Shown here: positions 11,844 to 23,120 of the stretch, in pieces
Position numbering within the stretch: the stretch's first letter is position 1
How the letters are laid out: each line of letters begins with the position of its first letter
Assembly: GCA_004380135.1 (NCBI GenBank)
Contig: QXCR01000019.1
Span: 124,001 to 188,000 of the forward strand
Direction: 5' to 3'
Source: Stemphylium vesicarium
Taxonomy: Eukaryota; Ascomycota; Dothideomycetes; Pleosporales; Pleosporaceae
DNA length: 64,000 nt
Notes under the pieces: generated by a model
What the model was told of the DNA's origin: nothing
Databases searched by the model: none
Seen by the model: only the letters and a program-made list of their open reading frames with translations
Program-made: the position numbers and the translations under genes

Positions 11844-14800
11844 ATGCCGCAGATCAGCGACATCTGGCTGCCATGCCTCATTCTCCTCGTGTTTTGGGCT
11901 CGCCCCACTGCAGCTTTCGGTGCTGGCAACATCGCGAGCTTGAGTGCCATTGAAGGCCAAAACTGGCGCCATGGAGATATTGAGGACACGCTCCTTACGC
12001 TTCTCATTAGCGCCCAAACTGGCAAGAAGTTTAGCAAAATGGACGTCAAGCGCGTCTACTTTGGCAACTGGCTCCGCGATTATTCACAGGCCGTCGATGT
12101 TGGCACTGTCAAGATGGTGTCGGCTGAGGCTATTCGCATTCTGCTGTGGGTTCTCGGCTTCATGAGCTTCGGCTACGGAACCAAGGAGTTTGAAGTCACT
12201 CGCGACCGTCTCGGCTGCTACAGGCCAGAGGAGCACATTGACAACCCCAAGGTTAGTTTCGCCTGTTCTTCAACCACATATGCATGCTGACGTATCAGGA
12301 CTACGCCGACAACATCGATGCCCGTGACTACGACCGCCGCCTGCGAGGCCCCATTGACGAGCGCCGCGAGCTTAGTGTCGACGAGCGGACTGGCCTGAAG
12401 AACTACATTGCCTCGGAAGACATGGGTATCACAACATCAGCAGAGATGGTCCGCGACCTGCTTCGACGCTGCATCGATCTCGGTCAGCGCTCTGGAGGAC
12501 GAGGTCCCGACTTTCATGAGGCTCTCCGTCTCCTCGGTACCGCCACACACTGCTTGGAAGATTACGCTGCCCACTCTAACTACATCGAACTTGCCTTGAT
12601 CGAGCTCGGCGAAGAGGACATCTTCCCCCACGTCGGTCGTAATGCTCGCTTCGAGGTTCAAGACGCCCGCAAGGAGGTATATCCCATCGTGACTGGTACC
12701 TTTGGTGGTGTCGACTTCTTGCACTCGGTGTGCGGAGAGATTACAGACAAGGCTACGCAATCCGAGCTCCAGGAACTTGAGGGCGCCATTTCCAATGCCG
12801 ACAGGAGCGAAAACAAGAGCAAGATCAAGGACCTCCTCAGCCAACTACCCGAGGGCATCTTCGGCGGCAAAGACGAGTCTAGCAAGGCTGATGAACTCGA
12901 GGAAAATGCCAACGCTGCAGCCATGGGTAACGTTCAAATTACCCCCAAGGAGCCTGAAGCCTTTACTGAGCAGATCGGAGAATTGGTAAAGCAAATCTAC
13001 CCCATTATGGAGTTCCACGATGAGATCATGCAGTCCATCGCCGAGTTCATTGAGAAGATCCCTATCCTGCCAGATCTGATCGAGGAAGTCCAGAACCAAG
13101 TCACTATCTTCGTCTTCAGTCTGCTTGCTCCCTACGTCTTGCCTATTCTCAGCCAGGTCAAGGCCGAGCTTGAGACTGGATCCAGCGAAGTTATTGCCAG
13201 CTCCCGCGACAAGCAACACATTGTCTTCAACGACGATGACTGCACCGACCCCACCCACAGCATGCTTTCCAAGGATCACTTTTCCAACATCCTCAACGAG
13301 CCTGCAGGTCAAGTAGCCTCAGCCACGATTGCCTGGGCTGTACCCCAAATCGTCCGATGCTGGGACGGCGAGGCAGATCCCGAGACGGTCATCAGCACCA
13401 TCATCGACGGCGTATTCCATCACCCTGCCTGTGTCCGAGCAGCTAGGAGCCAGGAGGCTGGACGGGGTCGCGAGATCATGTTCAACACTGTCGTAAAGTG
13501 GTGGGAGAACCAGAACCAAGACAGCCTTCGCGAGAAGCTAAGCCGAGATGGTGTGGAATCCGGCCAAAACCACAAGGCCGATGTGCATGACAAGGGTCAT
13601 GGTTGCGGCAAGCCTTTGGGTATGGCGAACAACTTTGGCTCCACCGGCGGCAAGGGCGGTGGCTCCAACGCAAAGATCCAGCAAGCTTCTGACCATGTCG
13701 GTAAACTTGCAGGTGAAGCTGTCGGTGGCGGCGCTCTGGGTGGACTCGTCGGTGGCCTTGTTGGGGGCATCGGAGGCTCTATACTCGGCGACGCGTTCGG
13801 CGATAAGGAGAAGAAGAGTCGCAAGGAGGAGCACTATGGCCAGGACGGTTCCTACACACAGTCTTACACTGAGACCGGCCACCACGAGGCTTCCTCCTAT
13901 GGTGACAGCGACCGCTACGGCCGCGCCGAGTACGAACAAACACAGTACCCAAGCGGCGGGCGTAGGGAGGAATACTCTCGTCGTGAGCAAGATGAGCGCG
14001 GTGGATCATACAGCTACGAACAGAGGGTTGAGACCTCTGGTTACAGTGGCTCTGGCGGATACGAGCGTCATGAAGAGCGTCGCGTCCAACACGGCAACGA
14101 ATGGCGCTCCGAGGAGACGCGCGAAGGTTTCGACCGATCTGGTGAATACTACTCCGAGGAGAGAGAGTAAGCGACCAGCCTCTGAAGTGGCGAGCACCTA
14201 CTAACATCTGACTAGGCGACGTGGTAAGTCCAAAAAGCATTCCGACGACGATTCCGGCGACTCGGTCGGCGAAGATTCGGACGAAAAGCGCGCCAAGAAA
14301 GAACGCAAGAGGCGTGAGAAGGAGGAGAAGAAGCGTCGCAAACACAAGAAACACGGTAGTGGGTCCGAAGGCTCGGACGACGATGCTGACAAGCGTCGAT
14401 CAGGTTCGGGAGAACACAGGCGTCGCTCTGGTTCTCGTGAGCACGAACGCCGTCGTGAAAAGAGCCGCTCGCCCCAGCGTGGAGGCTACGGCCAGGAACA
14501 GCGATACGGCGAGGAGTCAGGATACGGCCGTCGTCAAGAAGGCTACGGCCGCGAAGAATCCTACAACAGGTACGAAAGTCAAGGATATGGCCATCAGCAG
14601 CCTGACTACCATGCTGACCCTTTTAGCTCTGGCGGATACGGTCGTCAAGAAGAGTCGGGCTACGGCCGTCAAGAGTATGTTGGCGATTCTTACAGTCAGA
14701 GCTATGGCCAGCAGGGCTACGCTCGTGAGGAGCCTTCTCGTTACGGCGCTGACCCTTATAGCTCCGGCGAATACGGTCGTCAAGAAGGCAACGAGTACGG

Positions 14801-14972
14801 TGGTGAGCGACCTGAACGGAGCTATGGCGCTTCCGGTGTCCCTGGAGGCTTCGGTGAGGAGGAAGAATACGGCCAAAGGAGACAGGAGCATGGCTCCGGT
14901 GGATACGGTGGTTCCGGTGGCTATGGTGGTTCCGGCGGATATGGTGATGAGGGGTACCAAAGGCGTTACTAA
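11844..14972 (+). CDS. het-c: Het-C family protein
   Basis: Three exons (11844-12251, 12299-14166, 14216-14972), 1010 aa. An N-terminal signal peptide (hydrophobic core LPCLILLVF, residues 8-16) leads into the conserved Het-C domain. Clear family motifs are GQNWRHGDIEDTLL, VYFGNWLRDYSQA (about 70), LGCYRPEEHIDNPK, HCLEDYAAHSNY (about 221) and PIVTGTFGGVDFLHSV. A glycine-rich hydrophobic stretch (about 612-636) follows. The long tail (about 640-1010) is rich in Gly, Tyr, Arg and Glu, with a Lys/Arg-rich segment early in exon 3 and repeated GYGRQE-like units. In Neurospora, Het-C proteins are plasma-membrane associated, and allelic differences trigger heterokaryon incompatibility together with a linked HET gene. 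Here a HET gene lies 334 bp upstream and a damaged one lies downstream on the other strand. Confidence 0.92.
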
Positions 14973-15232
14973 GTATGACGCTCTCTGCCTTTGGTGGGGG
15001 CGCCGTATTCGGGTAGGCTATACTTGGAGCACCCTGTTGACGCTGCCATGGTACCTACATGGGCGCCTAACGCACTGCGCTTGATGACTCACGAACAAAA
15101 TATATTGTCAAACATGTTGCAAAGTATCGCTGTGTTGGTGATAAACTACGCTTTTGTAACAGTTCTTCTGCGTCGAATGACTTTTCCTTGAAGACCCTTA
15201 AGCGTATTGTTGAACGACTACGCCTTGCGTCC
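14973..15232. other. het-c 3' flank
   Basis: AT-richer sequence after the het-c stop, likely 3' UTR. No coding signal. Confidence 0.4.
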
Positions 15233-15733
15233 ATGCAGGGTCTTGATCATTGTAGTTGTCTTGCGTGCAATATAGCAGAGCCCCATCTTCGTCTTGATAT
15301 ATCCAGAAGACTATATTCCCTTATATTTTGTATATTGTCCCACGTCATTGCAACTCATATTGTTGAATTTGTATCACATGACTATAGCAGAGCTCGTTTC
15401 GGGATCCTCTCTTCTCATCCAGCTGCCATCCTTGCTGCTCTCCGAGCATTCAGACGAGGTGTTGAAGAGGTGGACTTGAGTGTGGTGAAGAATTACGTTC
15501 CGGCTATTATGCAGTCGTCCCCTGTTGCCTATGTCAAGGCGGCCAAGCCTGTGGGCTCCTTGTTCGATCAGGGCTGTGAGAGTGGAAGTATCTGCTGTGC
15601 TGATACTGGGCTCTGGGTTGATCATGCGGAGCCCTTGGCTGTGCTGGATCAGGTGAGGGGAAAGGGGGTACAGTGGCCTTTTGGAGAGCTGCCTGAGGGT
15701 TGCGAGTTCTTGGTCTTCGTGAAGGGGAGCTGA
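15233..15733 (+). pseudogene. Coding-looking remnant or 3' exon, unknown family
   Basis: An open frame whose second half (about 15410-15733) has protein-like codon choice and a well-formed C-terminus (WPFGELPEGCEFLVFVKG). The first half looks non-coding and there is no convincing start. An in-frame ATG exists at 15233. I do not recognise the family. It could be the last exon of a gene whose upstream exons I could not define, or a truncated leftover between het-c and the second HET gene. The codons are rich in G and T at third positions, unlike het-c next to it. Confidence 0.35.
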
Positions 15734-15925
15734 GCTGGACCAGACTGGTGCGCGCATCCGGCGCAAGGAGAATACTTTGGACTGCTAACGCATACGGTTG
15801 CTGCGCTTTGATCGGAAACAAGCGGTTGGCTCGAAATTGAGTAATATAGAAAGCGTCGCTCAAAGAGAAGCAGGCCATCAACGACTCTCCTTCAGTCCAA
15901 AGTCTTATGCCAGGCTCACCAACTC

Positions 15926-18270
15926 CTACCTGGGATTCATCTTCCTCCAGTCCAATATACTGATTCTCCGCACAAGCTGTACTCTTCTCTTCACCTCGCC
16001 CCATCCTGGCACGCTTTCAACAAGCAAGCAATGTATTAACTCTGGATCAGAGCTATCAGAGTCACGTTCATCCCCCCACTCAAAATATTCGTTGCAGTAT
16101 CTTGATATGTACACAAGATGGTGTTCCTTCCCCAGCCCAGACCATTGTGGATCTAAACCAGCCCCCAGCTTTACGTCAGTGCCTAGGGCGAGAAGGGCAT
16201 ACACTGACTGCACGGGCTCGCTGTCAACGAGCACTGTGGCAACACTAGTGTAAAATCGCAGTACATGCGATAATGGGGGCATGTCGGCATCGCGCTGGAG
16301 AGGTGCTAGTGGAGACGTGGGGCTGAATGGGGCAACATGCGGATGATCTGGCAAGCCCCAGACGTGTAAATGCTTGTTTGGGCCATCTATATATATCGAC
16401 AGTTCCCCGGGTGCTTCAAGCGATGCTCCAAAGTCGCTGGGGTCAGTCACACACTTCCTCGAGACTCGGCGTCGGTATCTCCAGGTTCCAGCTGTACAGT
16501 CGTCATTTCCATCTGGCCACTGTCCTCATCAAATGCGTAGTAATACCACTGGATATCCCAGACAGAAGGTTGGGCGCGTCTACCACGCGCAACGCGGTAT
16601 TGGCCATGGGAAAATCTAACGTCGGTGTCTCTTCTCTTGCAAGGTGCAAATTCCAAGGAATTGTCGGCATCAATACGCCATCCTGCCCAGCTCCAGCTTG
16701 GCACTCCGTCTCTTCGCAAACGCACCTTAGGCTCTAGGTGATACCAGGACATTCCTCTGATGAAGTGGTACTGCGAAATACCCCACAGAGCAACGCCATG
16801 TTGCGATTCAACCGATTTCAGGATACCTCCAAAGGCACGGATTGCATCGCCGTCGAAAGATAGTTCTCGTCGGCTATAGTCTTCAACGAGAGACCAAAAG
16901 CCCCTCTCCTGTAAGTCTGAACGGTAGGACTCGTAGGCGGTGCAACGTCGGATGGCCTCGTTGGCTTTTCTGTTGATCCACACTTTCTCTGATACCTGCA
17001 GGCTCGTGAAATATTTCTCTTTTGGCTCCATGATAGTGTCCTCGAGCCAGGTGGCAGCATCACAATGGTAGAATGCTTGCGAACTGGTGAATATCAGGAG
17101 TCTCTTGGAGAACAATTTCTCTTGCAAGCACCAGGCGCGTTTCTGCCAAGGCGATCTTTCGAGGGCCTGTGCAAAGGTTTGTCTAGCACTTAAGTAGCTA
17201 ATCCCCTTGCGATGGAAGGGAGCTTGTGGAGCTCCTCGAAGAAGGCTCACACCAGGGATTCCTGTGTCGGCGCTCTCAGTGTTGCTAACAATGGTGAGAG
17301 AAGCAGCGCCGTAGATTGAACCCATTGCATTCATATGACTCTCTACTTGCTTCATATTAGTCTGGTTGGTACATAAGGCATCGATCCAGACATGAGAGAT
17401 ACCGAGAGTTTCTGCAACTTTGAGAGTGTCCTTGAGAGTTTGGGGGATTCTGTCTTCGTTTGGCGACAAGGCGCCAGGCGTAGAGAGCCAATCTTGGGTG
17501 TTCTCACATAACAAGAGGCGCTTTGCGTTGCCCCAAACGTAGCTGAGTGCCGCATAATCTTCTGCAGGGTTCGCGCGGACGACGCAACATTTATGGACGT
17601 CAACAAGGCGGAAGTCGGGTATGCTTTCGCGGCAATTGGGGCGGCAGTCACTTTTAGGGCTATTCACTTGCTCAGTTTCCTTTTGAGGTTCCTTGTGCTC
17701 TTGCCCTTAGTGACTCCTTGTGCACGTTTTGAACCAGGTTCTGATCAGCGAAAAGTCGACCAAAGGGCCTATGCGTCTTCCGCAGAACGTCTGCGGATCA
17801 ATTGGACACTCGATTTCCGTGTGAGCTGTTGCCTCTGGTAGTATCCAAGTACAATTCCTTCCAATGTCCACAAAATCAGGTCCATAGCCATTGTCGTCGC
17901 CTGGCTTCCGATCAACACAAAGTACTAGCCTATAATAGGCCTTGAAATCGGTAGATACTTGATCTTTGGAAAGCGGCGAGTGGCTGTGTTGAGAGCCTAC
18001 ATGTTCGGTACGGATGCAAAGCTCGTCCTGGTTGTCATATTGGATCCAGGGGCTCGCGTCCAGAGCTTGAACGAGGAACTGGCAACAAGAACAGGTTCGG
18101 CTGTCATCTTTGAGCTTGCCAATAGTCATGCGCCAATCCCACTCCCAACTGTGAGAACGGCCATCTTCCCAACCTTGGAGCATCTTAAAACATCTTGCAC
18201 ATAGAGGCCGGTAGCGAAGGGTAAGGATTTGTGATAGTGCAGAAGCAACCGAACGCTTCATGGAAGCCAT
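15926..18270 (-). pseudogene. HET-domain gene with a stop codon and a frameshift
   Basis: The minus strand encodes a HET protein in three consecutive pieces. Piece 1 (18270-17710) starts MASMKRSVAS, has CxxC pairs (CARC, CSCC) and ends with the pre-domain segment LIRTWFKTCTRSH. An ochre codon at 17707-17709 follows. The same frame then continues without a break into piece 2 (17706-16450), which holds the HET domain: YAALSYVWGN, HVWIDALCTNQ and RAWCLQEK. It ends at a TGA (16447-16449) lying inside a short (GT)n run. Piece 3 (about 16450-15926) continues in another frame with the usual C-terminal region. Contracting the GT run by two bases would join pieces 2 and 3. Introns could also explain the breaks (66 nt at 17660-17725; 41 nt at the second site), but both have poor signals. 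Read here as a decayed or allele-specific null gene. Confidence 0.65.
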
Positions 18271-18623
18271 GGCTAAGAAAGATTGTTCAAAGTCGCTGGC
18301 GCAACTGCATCGATTCGACTGCAACTTATAAGCAGTTCAGCCCCACACAGAGCCCCACGAATGGGAGCTGGATGTTTAGAGCTGAGAGCTGGCAGCTTGA
18401 TCATAATGGAGGAGCGACGAATGAGGGGCGCAGGTATACGAGGTGGCTTAGGCGAGGCATGATGCCCCAGTCCTGGAGGTGCCCGGACGACCTAAATGCG
18501 CTAGTCCAAAGCTGGGACCGTCTCCACTATCACGTCGAAAGGTTCACCAGAACGCGCCAACGTCACCAATTTCACTTTGCTGTATCTTTCCTCGTCTTTC
18601 TTTTCACCCGAATTGCGCACAGA
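18271..18623. promoter_or_regulatory. Divergent promoter, HET remnant / CTNNBL1-like
   Basis: 353 bp between divergent start codons. A pyrimidine-rich tract (about 18580-18610) sits just upstream of the CTNNBL1-like start. An open frame runs through this stretch into the downstream gene but begins without family similarity, so the start at 18624 was preferred. Confidence 0.45.
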
Positions 18624-20471
18624 ATGACGAGCATTGACGACCTCTTCAAAAGCGCCAACGGCTCTACGAAGCGCAAATTCGAGAACCCCAACGAAGCCGA
18701 TCCAACGCAATCCTACAAATCCATAAGGCTAAACGGAAACGACGATTTCAAGGCCCCAGCACAAGCCTCGGTAGCCGATGAAGAAGATGACGATGAGGCT
18801 GGTCCCTCATTACCCCCCGATTTCGACGACGGACCTGGCGACGACGATGAAGGACGCTTCTTTGGCGACGGCATGGATGAGAATGCGCGCGATGCCATGG
18901 AATACATAGACGCGCAAGATGGCGAGGAAGCGATACAGGAGGAGAAATACGATATCTCGTGGTTGCGCAAACTGGCGCTTAACTTTGAGAAAAAGGTCAA
19001 CAAGAATGCTTCGCTGCGCGCAAAGTACGAGCACGACCCGACGAAGTTTATGGAGTCGGAGGGAGATTTGGACGAGGGCATCAAAGCGCTGAGCATACTA
19101 TCAGAGTACCCGGAACTGTACGAGGAATTCGCCAAGAGCACAGCGGCGTCAAAGTTGGTGGAATTACTGGCGCATGAGAACACGGACATTGCAATCGCTG
19201 CGATTGAGATGATATCGGAGCTTACCGACGAGGATGTCGGAGGAGAGCAGGAGCAATGGGATGCGCTGGTCGTGGCCTTTATGGAGGCCGACTTGCTCAG
19301 CCTCCTCATATCCAACTTCACGCGCTTCGACGAATCCGACGAGGCCGACGCATCGGGCGTATACAACTCCCTCAGCGTAATTGAGAACCTACTATCACAA
19401 CCCGCAAACACCGACATAATAGGGCGGGAAAGCGCCTTACTAAATTGGCTACTGGACCGAGTCCAAAAGCCAGAGGAACCAACGTCGCAGAACAAGCAGT
19501 ACGCCTCGGAGATCCTCTCCATCCTCACACAGTCCTCTCGTCCGAATCGAAACCACGTAGCCGAAGCCAACGGCGTCGAAATTTTCCTCACAAATCTCGC
19601 ACCCTACCGAAGAGACGACCCAGAAAAGGATAGCAACGAGGAGGAATACATGGAGAACCTATTCAATTGCCTCTCCTCGGTAACAGAAGAGCCCCTCGGC
19701 AAAGCCAAATTCCTCGAAGCAGAAGGCGTTGAACTCTGTCTCCTCTTCGTCCGCGACGGCAAAACAAGCAAAAGCCGCGCCCTCAAAGTCCTCGACCACG
19801 CCTGCGGCTACGCAGAAGAATCGTTACCCTCAGCAGACCAAGCATCGCAAACTAACGGCAAAGGTAAAGAACCCGCTTCACAAGAACCCCAATACAACGC
19901 CGCGATACCAATCTGCGACAAAGTCGTCGAATCCCGCGGTCTAAAACCCCTCTTCTCCACCTTTTCCAAAGCCAAAAAGCCCACCGATCCCCAGCAAACC
20001 GAGCACATCCTCGGTATCTTCGCCTCGCTCCTGCGCTCGCTCCCCGGAAACAGCGATTCCCGCTTCCGCCTCCTCGCCAAGTTTCTCGAAAAAGATTACG
20101 AGAAGATTGCGAAACTGGTTTCCCTGCGGCGCGAGTATGTGGCGCGGCTTGCGGCGTTTGATGCGCGTAATGCGGAAAAGAAGAGGGCGGCGGGGGTTGA
20201 AGGTAAAGAGGAGGAGGAGGCATGGGAGTTGGAAAATGTGGCGCAGAGGTTGAGTGAGGGGTTGTATTGTTTGGAGCGCGTGGATGCCATTTTGGCGTGG
20301 CTTGTTGCTGAAGATGAGGGCGCCAAGGGCGCGGTGAAAAAGATGCTGGCGGAGAGGGATGAAGGGTTGACGGATGTGAGGAGGACGCTTCAGGCGCAGT
20401 TGGATGGCGTGTTGGCGGTTGAGAGGGCGGAGAGAGAGATGTTGGAGACATTGGTGGGGTTTTTAGAGTAA
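18624..20471 (+). CDS. Beta-catenin-like protein 1 homologue (spliceosome-associated)
   Basis: Single-exon gene, 615 aa. The protein starts MTSIDDLFK, has an acidic Asp/Glu-rich segment (about 52-100) and then an armadillo-like helical repeat region. Family hallmarks are WLRKLALNFEKKV, KALSILSEYPELY, SVIENLLSQP and KYASEIL-like motifs. The family (CTNNBL1) associates with the Prp19/NTC spliceosome complex in the nucleus; that role is transferred from the family. The open frame extends upstream of 18624 without homology. From about 20095 onward the coding strand changes from C-rich to G-rich codons while the frame stays open. The gene converges on DUS3, 303 bp apart. Confidence 0.87.
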   Translation: MTSIDDLFKSANGSTKRKFENPNEADPTQSYKSIRLNGNDDFKAPAQASVADEEDDDEAGPSLPPDFDDGPGDDDEGRFFGDGMDENARDAMEYIDAQDGEEAIQEEKYDISWLRKLALNFEKKVNKNASLRAKYEHDPTKFMESEGDLDEGIKALSILSEYPELYEEFAKSTAASKLVELLAHENTDIAIAAIEMISELTDEDVGGEQEQWDALVVAFMEADLLSLLISNFTRFDESDEADASGVYNSLSVIENLLSQPANTDIIGRESALLNWLLDRVQKPEEPTSQNKQYASEILSILTQSSRPNRNHVAEANGVEIFLTNLAPYRRDDPEKDSNEEEYMENLFNCLSSVTEEPLGKAKFLEAEGVELCLLFVRDGKTSKSRALKVLDHACGYAEESLPSADQASQTNGKGKEPASQEPQYNAAIPICDKVVESRGLKPLFSTFSKAKKPTDPQQTEHILGIFASLLRSLPGNSDSRFRLLAKFLEKDYEKIAKLVSLRREYVARLAAFDARNAEKKRAAGVEGKEEEEAWELENVAQRLSEGLYCLERVDAILAWLVAEDEGAKGAVKKMLAERDEGLTDVRRTLQAQLDGVLAVERAEREMLETLVGFLE

Positions 20472-20774
20472 GATGAATGGAGCGAAGCTTGAGGTGGTGG
20501 GGAAATCAGAAGAAAGTGTTTTGTTCAGAGGGAATATCAATGAATACACGGATTTCTGTGGAACGACATCGCAGCCTAGTCTCCAGATATATACATATAT
20601 GGCTTTTTCATAAATCTGCAAAAAAAAAAAGGATCCATACTCGTCAGATGAGCAGAAAATGTACTCCTTCATTCCATGTTGACGTTTCCCCCAGCCTCCC
20701 TTTTTCTACAGACTCTCATCCCACACCGGGGATGCAGATCGAAGTAGAGCAGACAGGAGTTTTCTCTCCCCTTT
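20472..20774. other. Convergent 3' spacer, CTNNBL1-like / DUS3
   Basis: 303 bp holding both 3' ends. It includes a poly-A run at about 20621-20630 and an AT-rich stretch suited to 3' end formation. Confidence 0.4.
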
Positions 20775-23120
20775 CTAGCCCTCAGCCTCAATCTCATAAG
20801 CATTAGACTTGTGCTTGGGTTCAAACTTGAAGTTCTCGTGGGCTGGGCCTAGGAACATCTCACTATCAAATTTGTTAGCCATGCATCTTTTTGCGCATAA
20901 GACGTAATAAAACAACAACAAAAAAACCACATACCTCAGCTTGATCCAATCCTTATAATGCTCACTCGCCATCAGCGTCTCCAAATCATTCCTACCCCTA
21001 AACCTCGGTGGGCGATCCTGAATATTCGGAGGTAAATGTTCCAGCAAGCCCACCGGAACATAGCGATGCGCGAAGCTAAGCCACTCCAGCAAGAAGCGTC
21101 GTGTAGTACCGATACCCATCTCATCAGAACCCCAAGTCTGCAAGCCGTACTTTGTAAACTTTTCAATGTAGGCGAGGCGCTCCGAGGCCGACTTGTCGAG
21201 GTACTGGCCCTTTTCGATTTCCTCAAAGAGCCAGGGTTTGATGAGGGCGCCGCGGCCGGCCATGACGGTGTCGACGCCTGCGTTGTCGATGTGGTTGTAG
21301 TAGTCTTCGTGCGAGTAGCAGTCGCCGTTGCCGACAAAGTAGACGTGGCCGCCGTTTGCGAGATCGCGTGGGTCGGCCTCGGCGATGGTGTCGGTTTGGG
21401 CGTCTTTTTCTTTGCGCAGTCGGTTGATTAGCGCGGAGCATTCGGCGATGTAGGACCAGTCTGCGCTTCGCGAGTAGCGCTGTTGCTTGCTGCGCCCGTG
21501 GAGCGTGATGGCTGCGATGCCTGATGTGCCTTTACCGGACTCGACGGCTTCGTGACCGCCGAGCACGAGACGCTTGATGAGCTTCTGTGCGGTGGGGTGG
21601 TTGTCTTTGGTGCCCATGCGGATTTTGACTGTGATGGGAACTTCCTTGGAGACGTAGCTCATTCCACGGAGGATGTGTTCGAGTTTGGCCTCGCTGTCTA
21701 GTAGTGCAGAGCCGCTTCCCTTTTCGCAAACAAGATTGATAGGGCATCCGCAGTTGAGATCAATGGCTCGCAGCTTCGGGGCGTACTCGGTCAATACTTC
21801 AACCGTCTTCGTGGCCAACCATGGCTTATTCGCAGCGATTTGCGCGCCAAACTTGATATCGTTGGAGTTGTCGTAGCCTTGGACAACAGTGTTCTTTCCT
21901 AAGAATTTCGGGGGGCTAATCTCAGACTCATGAGCCTTCATGAGCGCCCATTCGCCTCTGTCTCCTTGGATGAGCGGCATGCCCATGGCCATCTCGCTCC
22001 ATGTCACTTGACAGCCAAAGTCCACACAAAGACGACGATAGGGCATGTTGCCCTGGGTGGTGAGAGGTGCAAGCATCGGCGTCTCAGGTCCGTAGTAGAG
22101 TCGTCGCTTTTCGGATGGTCTGAAGGGTGCTTCGACATACTCTGCCCTGCGTGCTTCCTTTTCCTCTTTCAGGACCTCAGCATCCATTTGAGCTGCGTCA
22201 AACATGTCGCGTTCGTTGCGACTGTTACTTTCGATCCATTTCAGGTACTGGTCAGAGCGCGGGGTGCCAATCTTTCGTCTCGATAGACCAAACTTGACTT
22301 CCTTGGGCACGATGTTGACCACTTCGGCTTCGGCGTCCTCATCGTTCCCAGATAGTTTTGCCTTGAGCTCAGCATTCTCTTTCAGTACCAGCTCTTGTCT
22401 GCCGTCTTCCGTGGTGCGCTCTTCCGAATGGCTACCAACGAAGCGGCACTTCCAACCAAGGTGACAGAACCCCTTGACGGCGTAGATCGGGCACTGGCCG
22501 TCAAAAGTCTTCAAGTCTTCTCGTCGGCCTTCTTTCAGGTACCTGCGAAGGTCATGTTCGAACTTGCACTTCTCGCCGAATTGGCATTCTTTGGGTGAAA
22601 ATTCATTGTACTGTGCACGTGTACCACACAGCGGCAGCTTGTCACGCGAGCTTCCAAAAGTGCGACTGGTGTTTTGGCCTTTTTGCTTCTTTTCCTTTTT
22701 GTTGTTCTTGCCCTTGCGGGGAGCATCGCGGGAATCAGTCTTTGGTAGGCCTTCGGATTTGTGGTCAGCATCGGCAGCCTCAGCTGCATCGTCGTCCACA
22801 GCGCGGTCTCTAGCGTCGACTTTGTTGTCATTCCGGTGAATCAGGAATCTGGTGTTCTTAGCACGTGAACAAGTTTACGTGGGTGGTGTGGCGTACTCTG
22901 CCTTGATGGGCGCAACACCCTTGACTCGCTTGACAGAAGTATCAGTAGCACCCTCGACGCCTTCACTGTTAGTCCTGGCTCTCTTCTTTGGGCTTGAGGG
23001 CGCCTCGGTTTTCACATCGACCATGGCATTGCCACCAGTCACGCCGTTGGAGTCCAATGTGACACCAGCGTCAGGCAGCGAATGGCCGTCGTCGACGAGG
23101 TTACCTTCAGTTGTCGTCAT
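20775..23120 (-). CDS. DUS3: tRNA-dihydrouridine(47) synthase, Dus3 type
   Basis: Three exons (23120-22897, 22848-20935, 20862-20775), 741 aa. A low-complexity N-terminus with basic clusters is followed by two CCCH zinc fingers (about residues 135-190), a feature of Dus3. The FMN-dependent TIM-barrel follows, with LTTQGNMPYRRLCVDFGC and the active-site segment LNCGCP. The enzyme reduces uridine 47 in the variable loop of tRNAs, using NAD(P)H. The intron at 22849-22896 restores IKAEFLIHR at the border. The last intron (20863-20934, 72 nt; GTATGT, GCTAAC, GATAG) is in frame and has no stop; splicing it gives the natural DWIKLSEMFLGPAHENF. The start at 23120 begins MTTTEGN. Confidence 0.9.

Noticed and set aside
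13538..14972. Long open frames on both strands overlapping the het-c 3' half
   Set aside because: They are shadows of the Gly/Tyr/Arg codon repeats in het-c and follow its third-position pattern.
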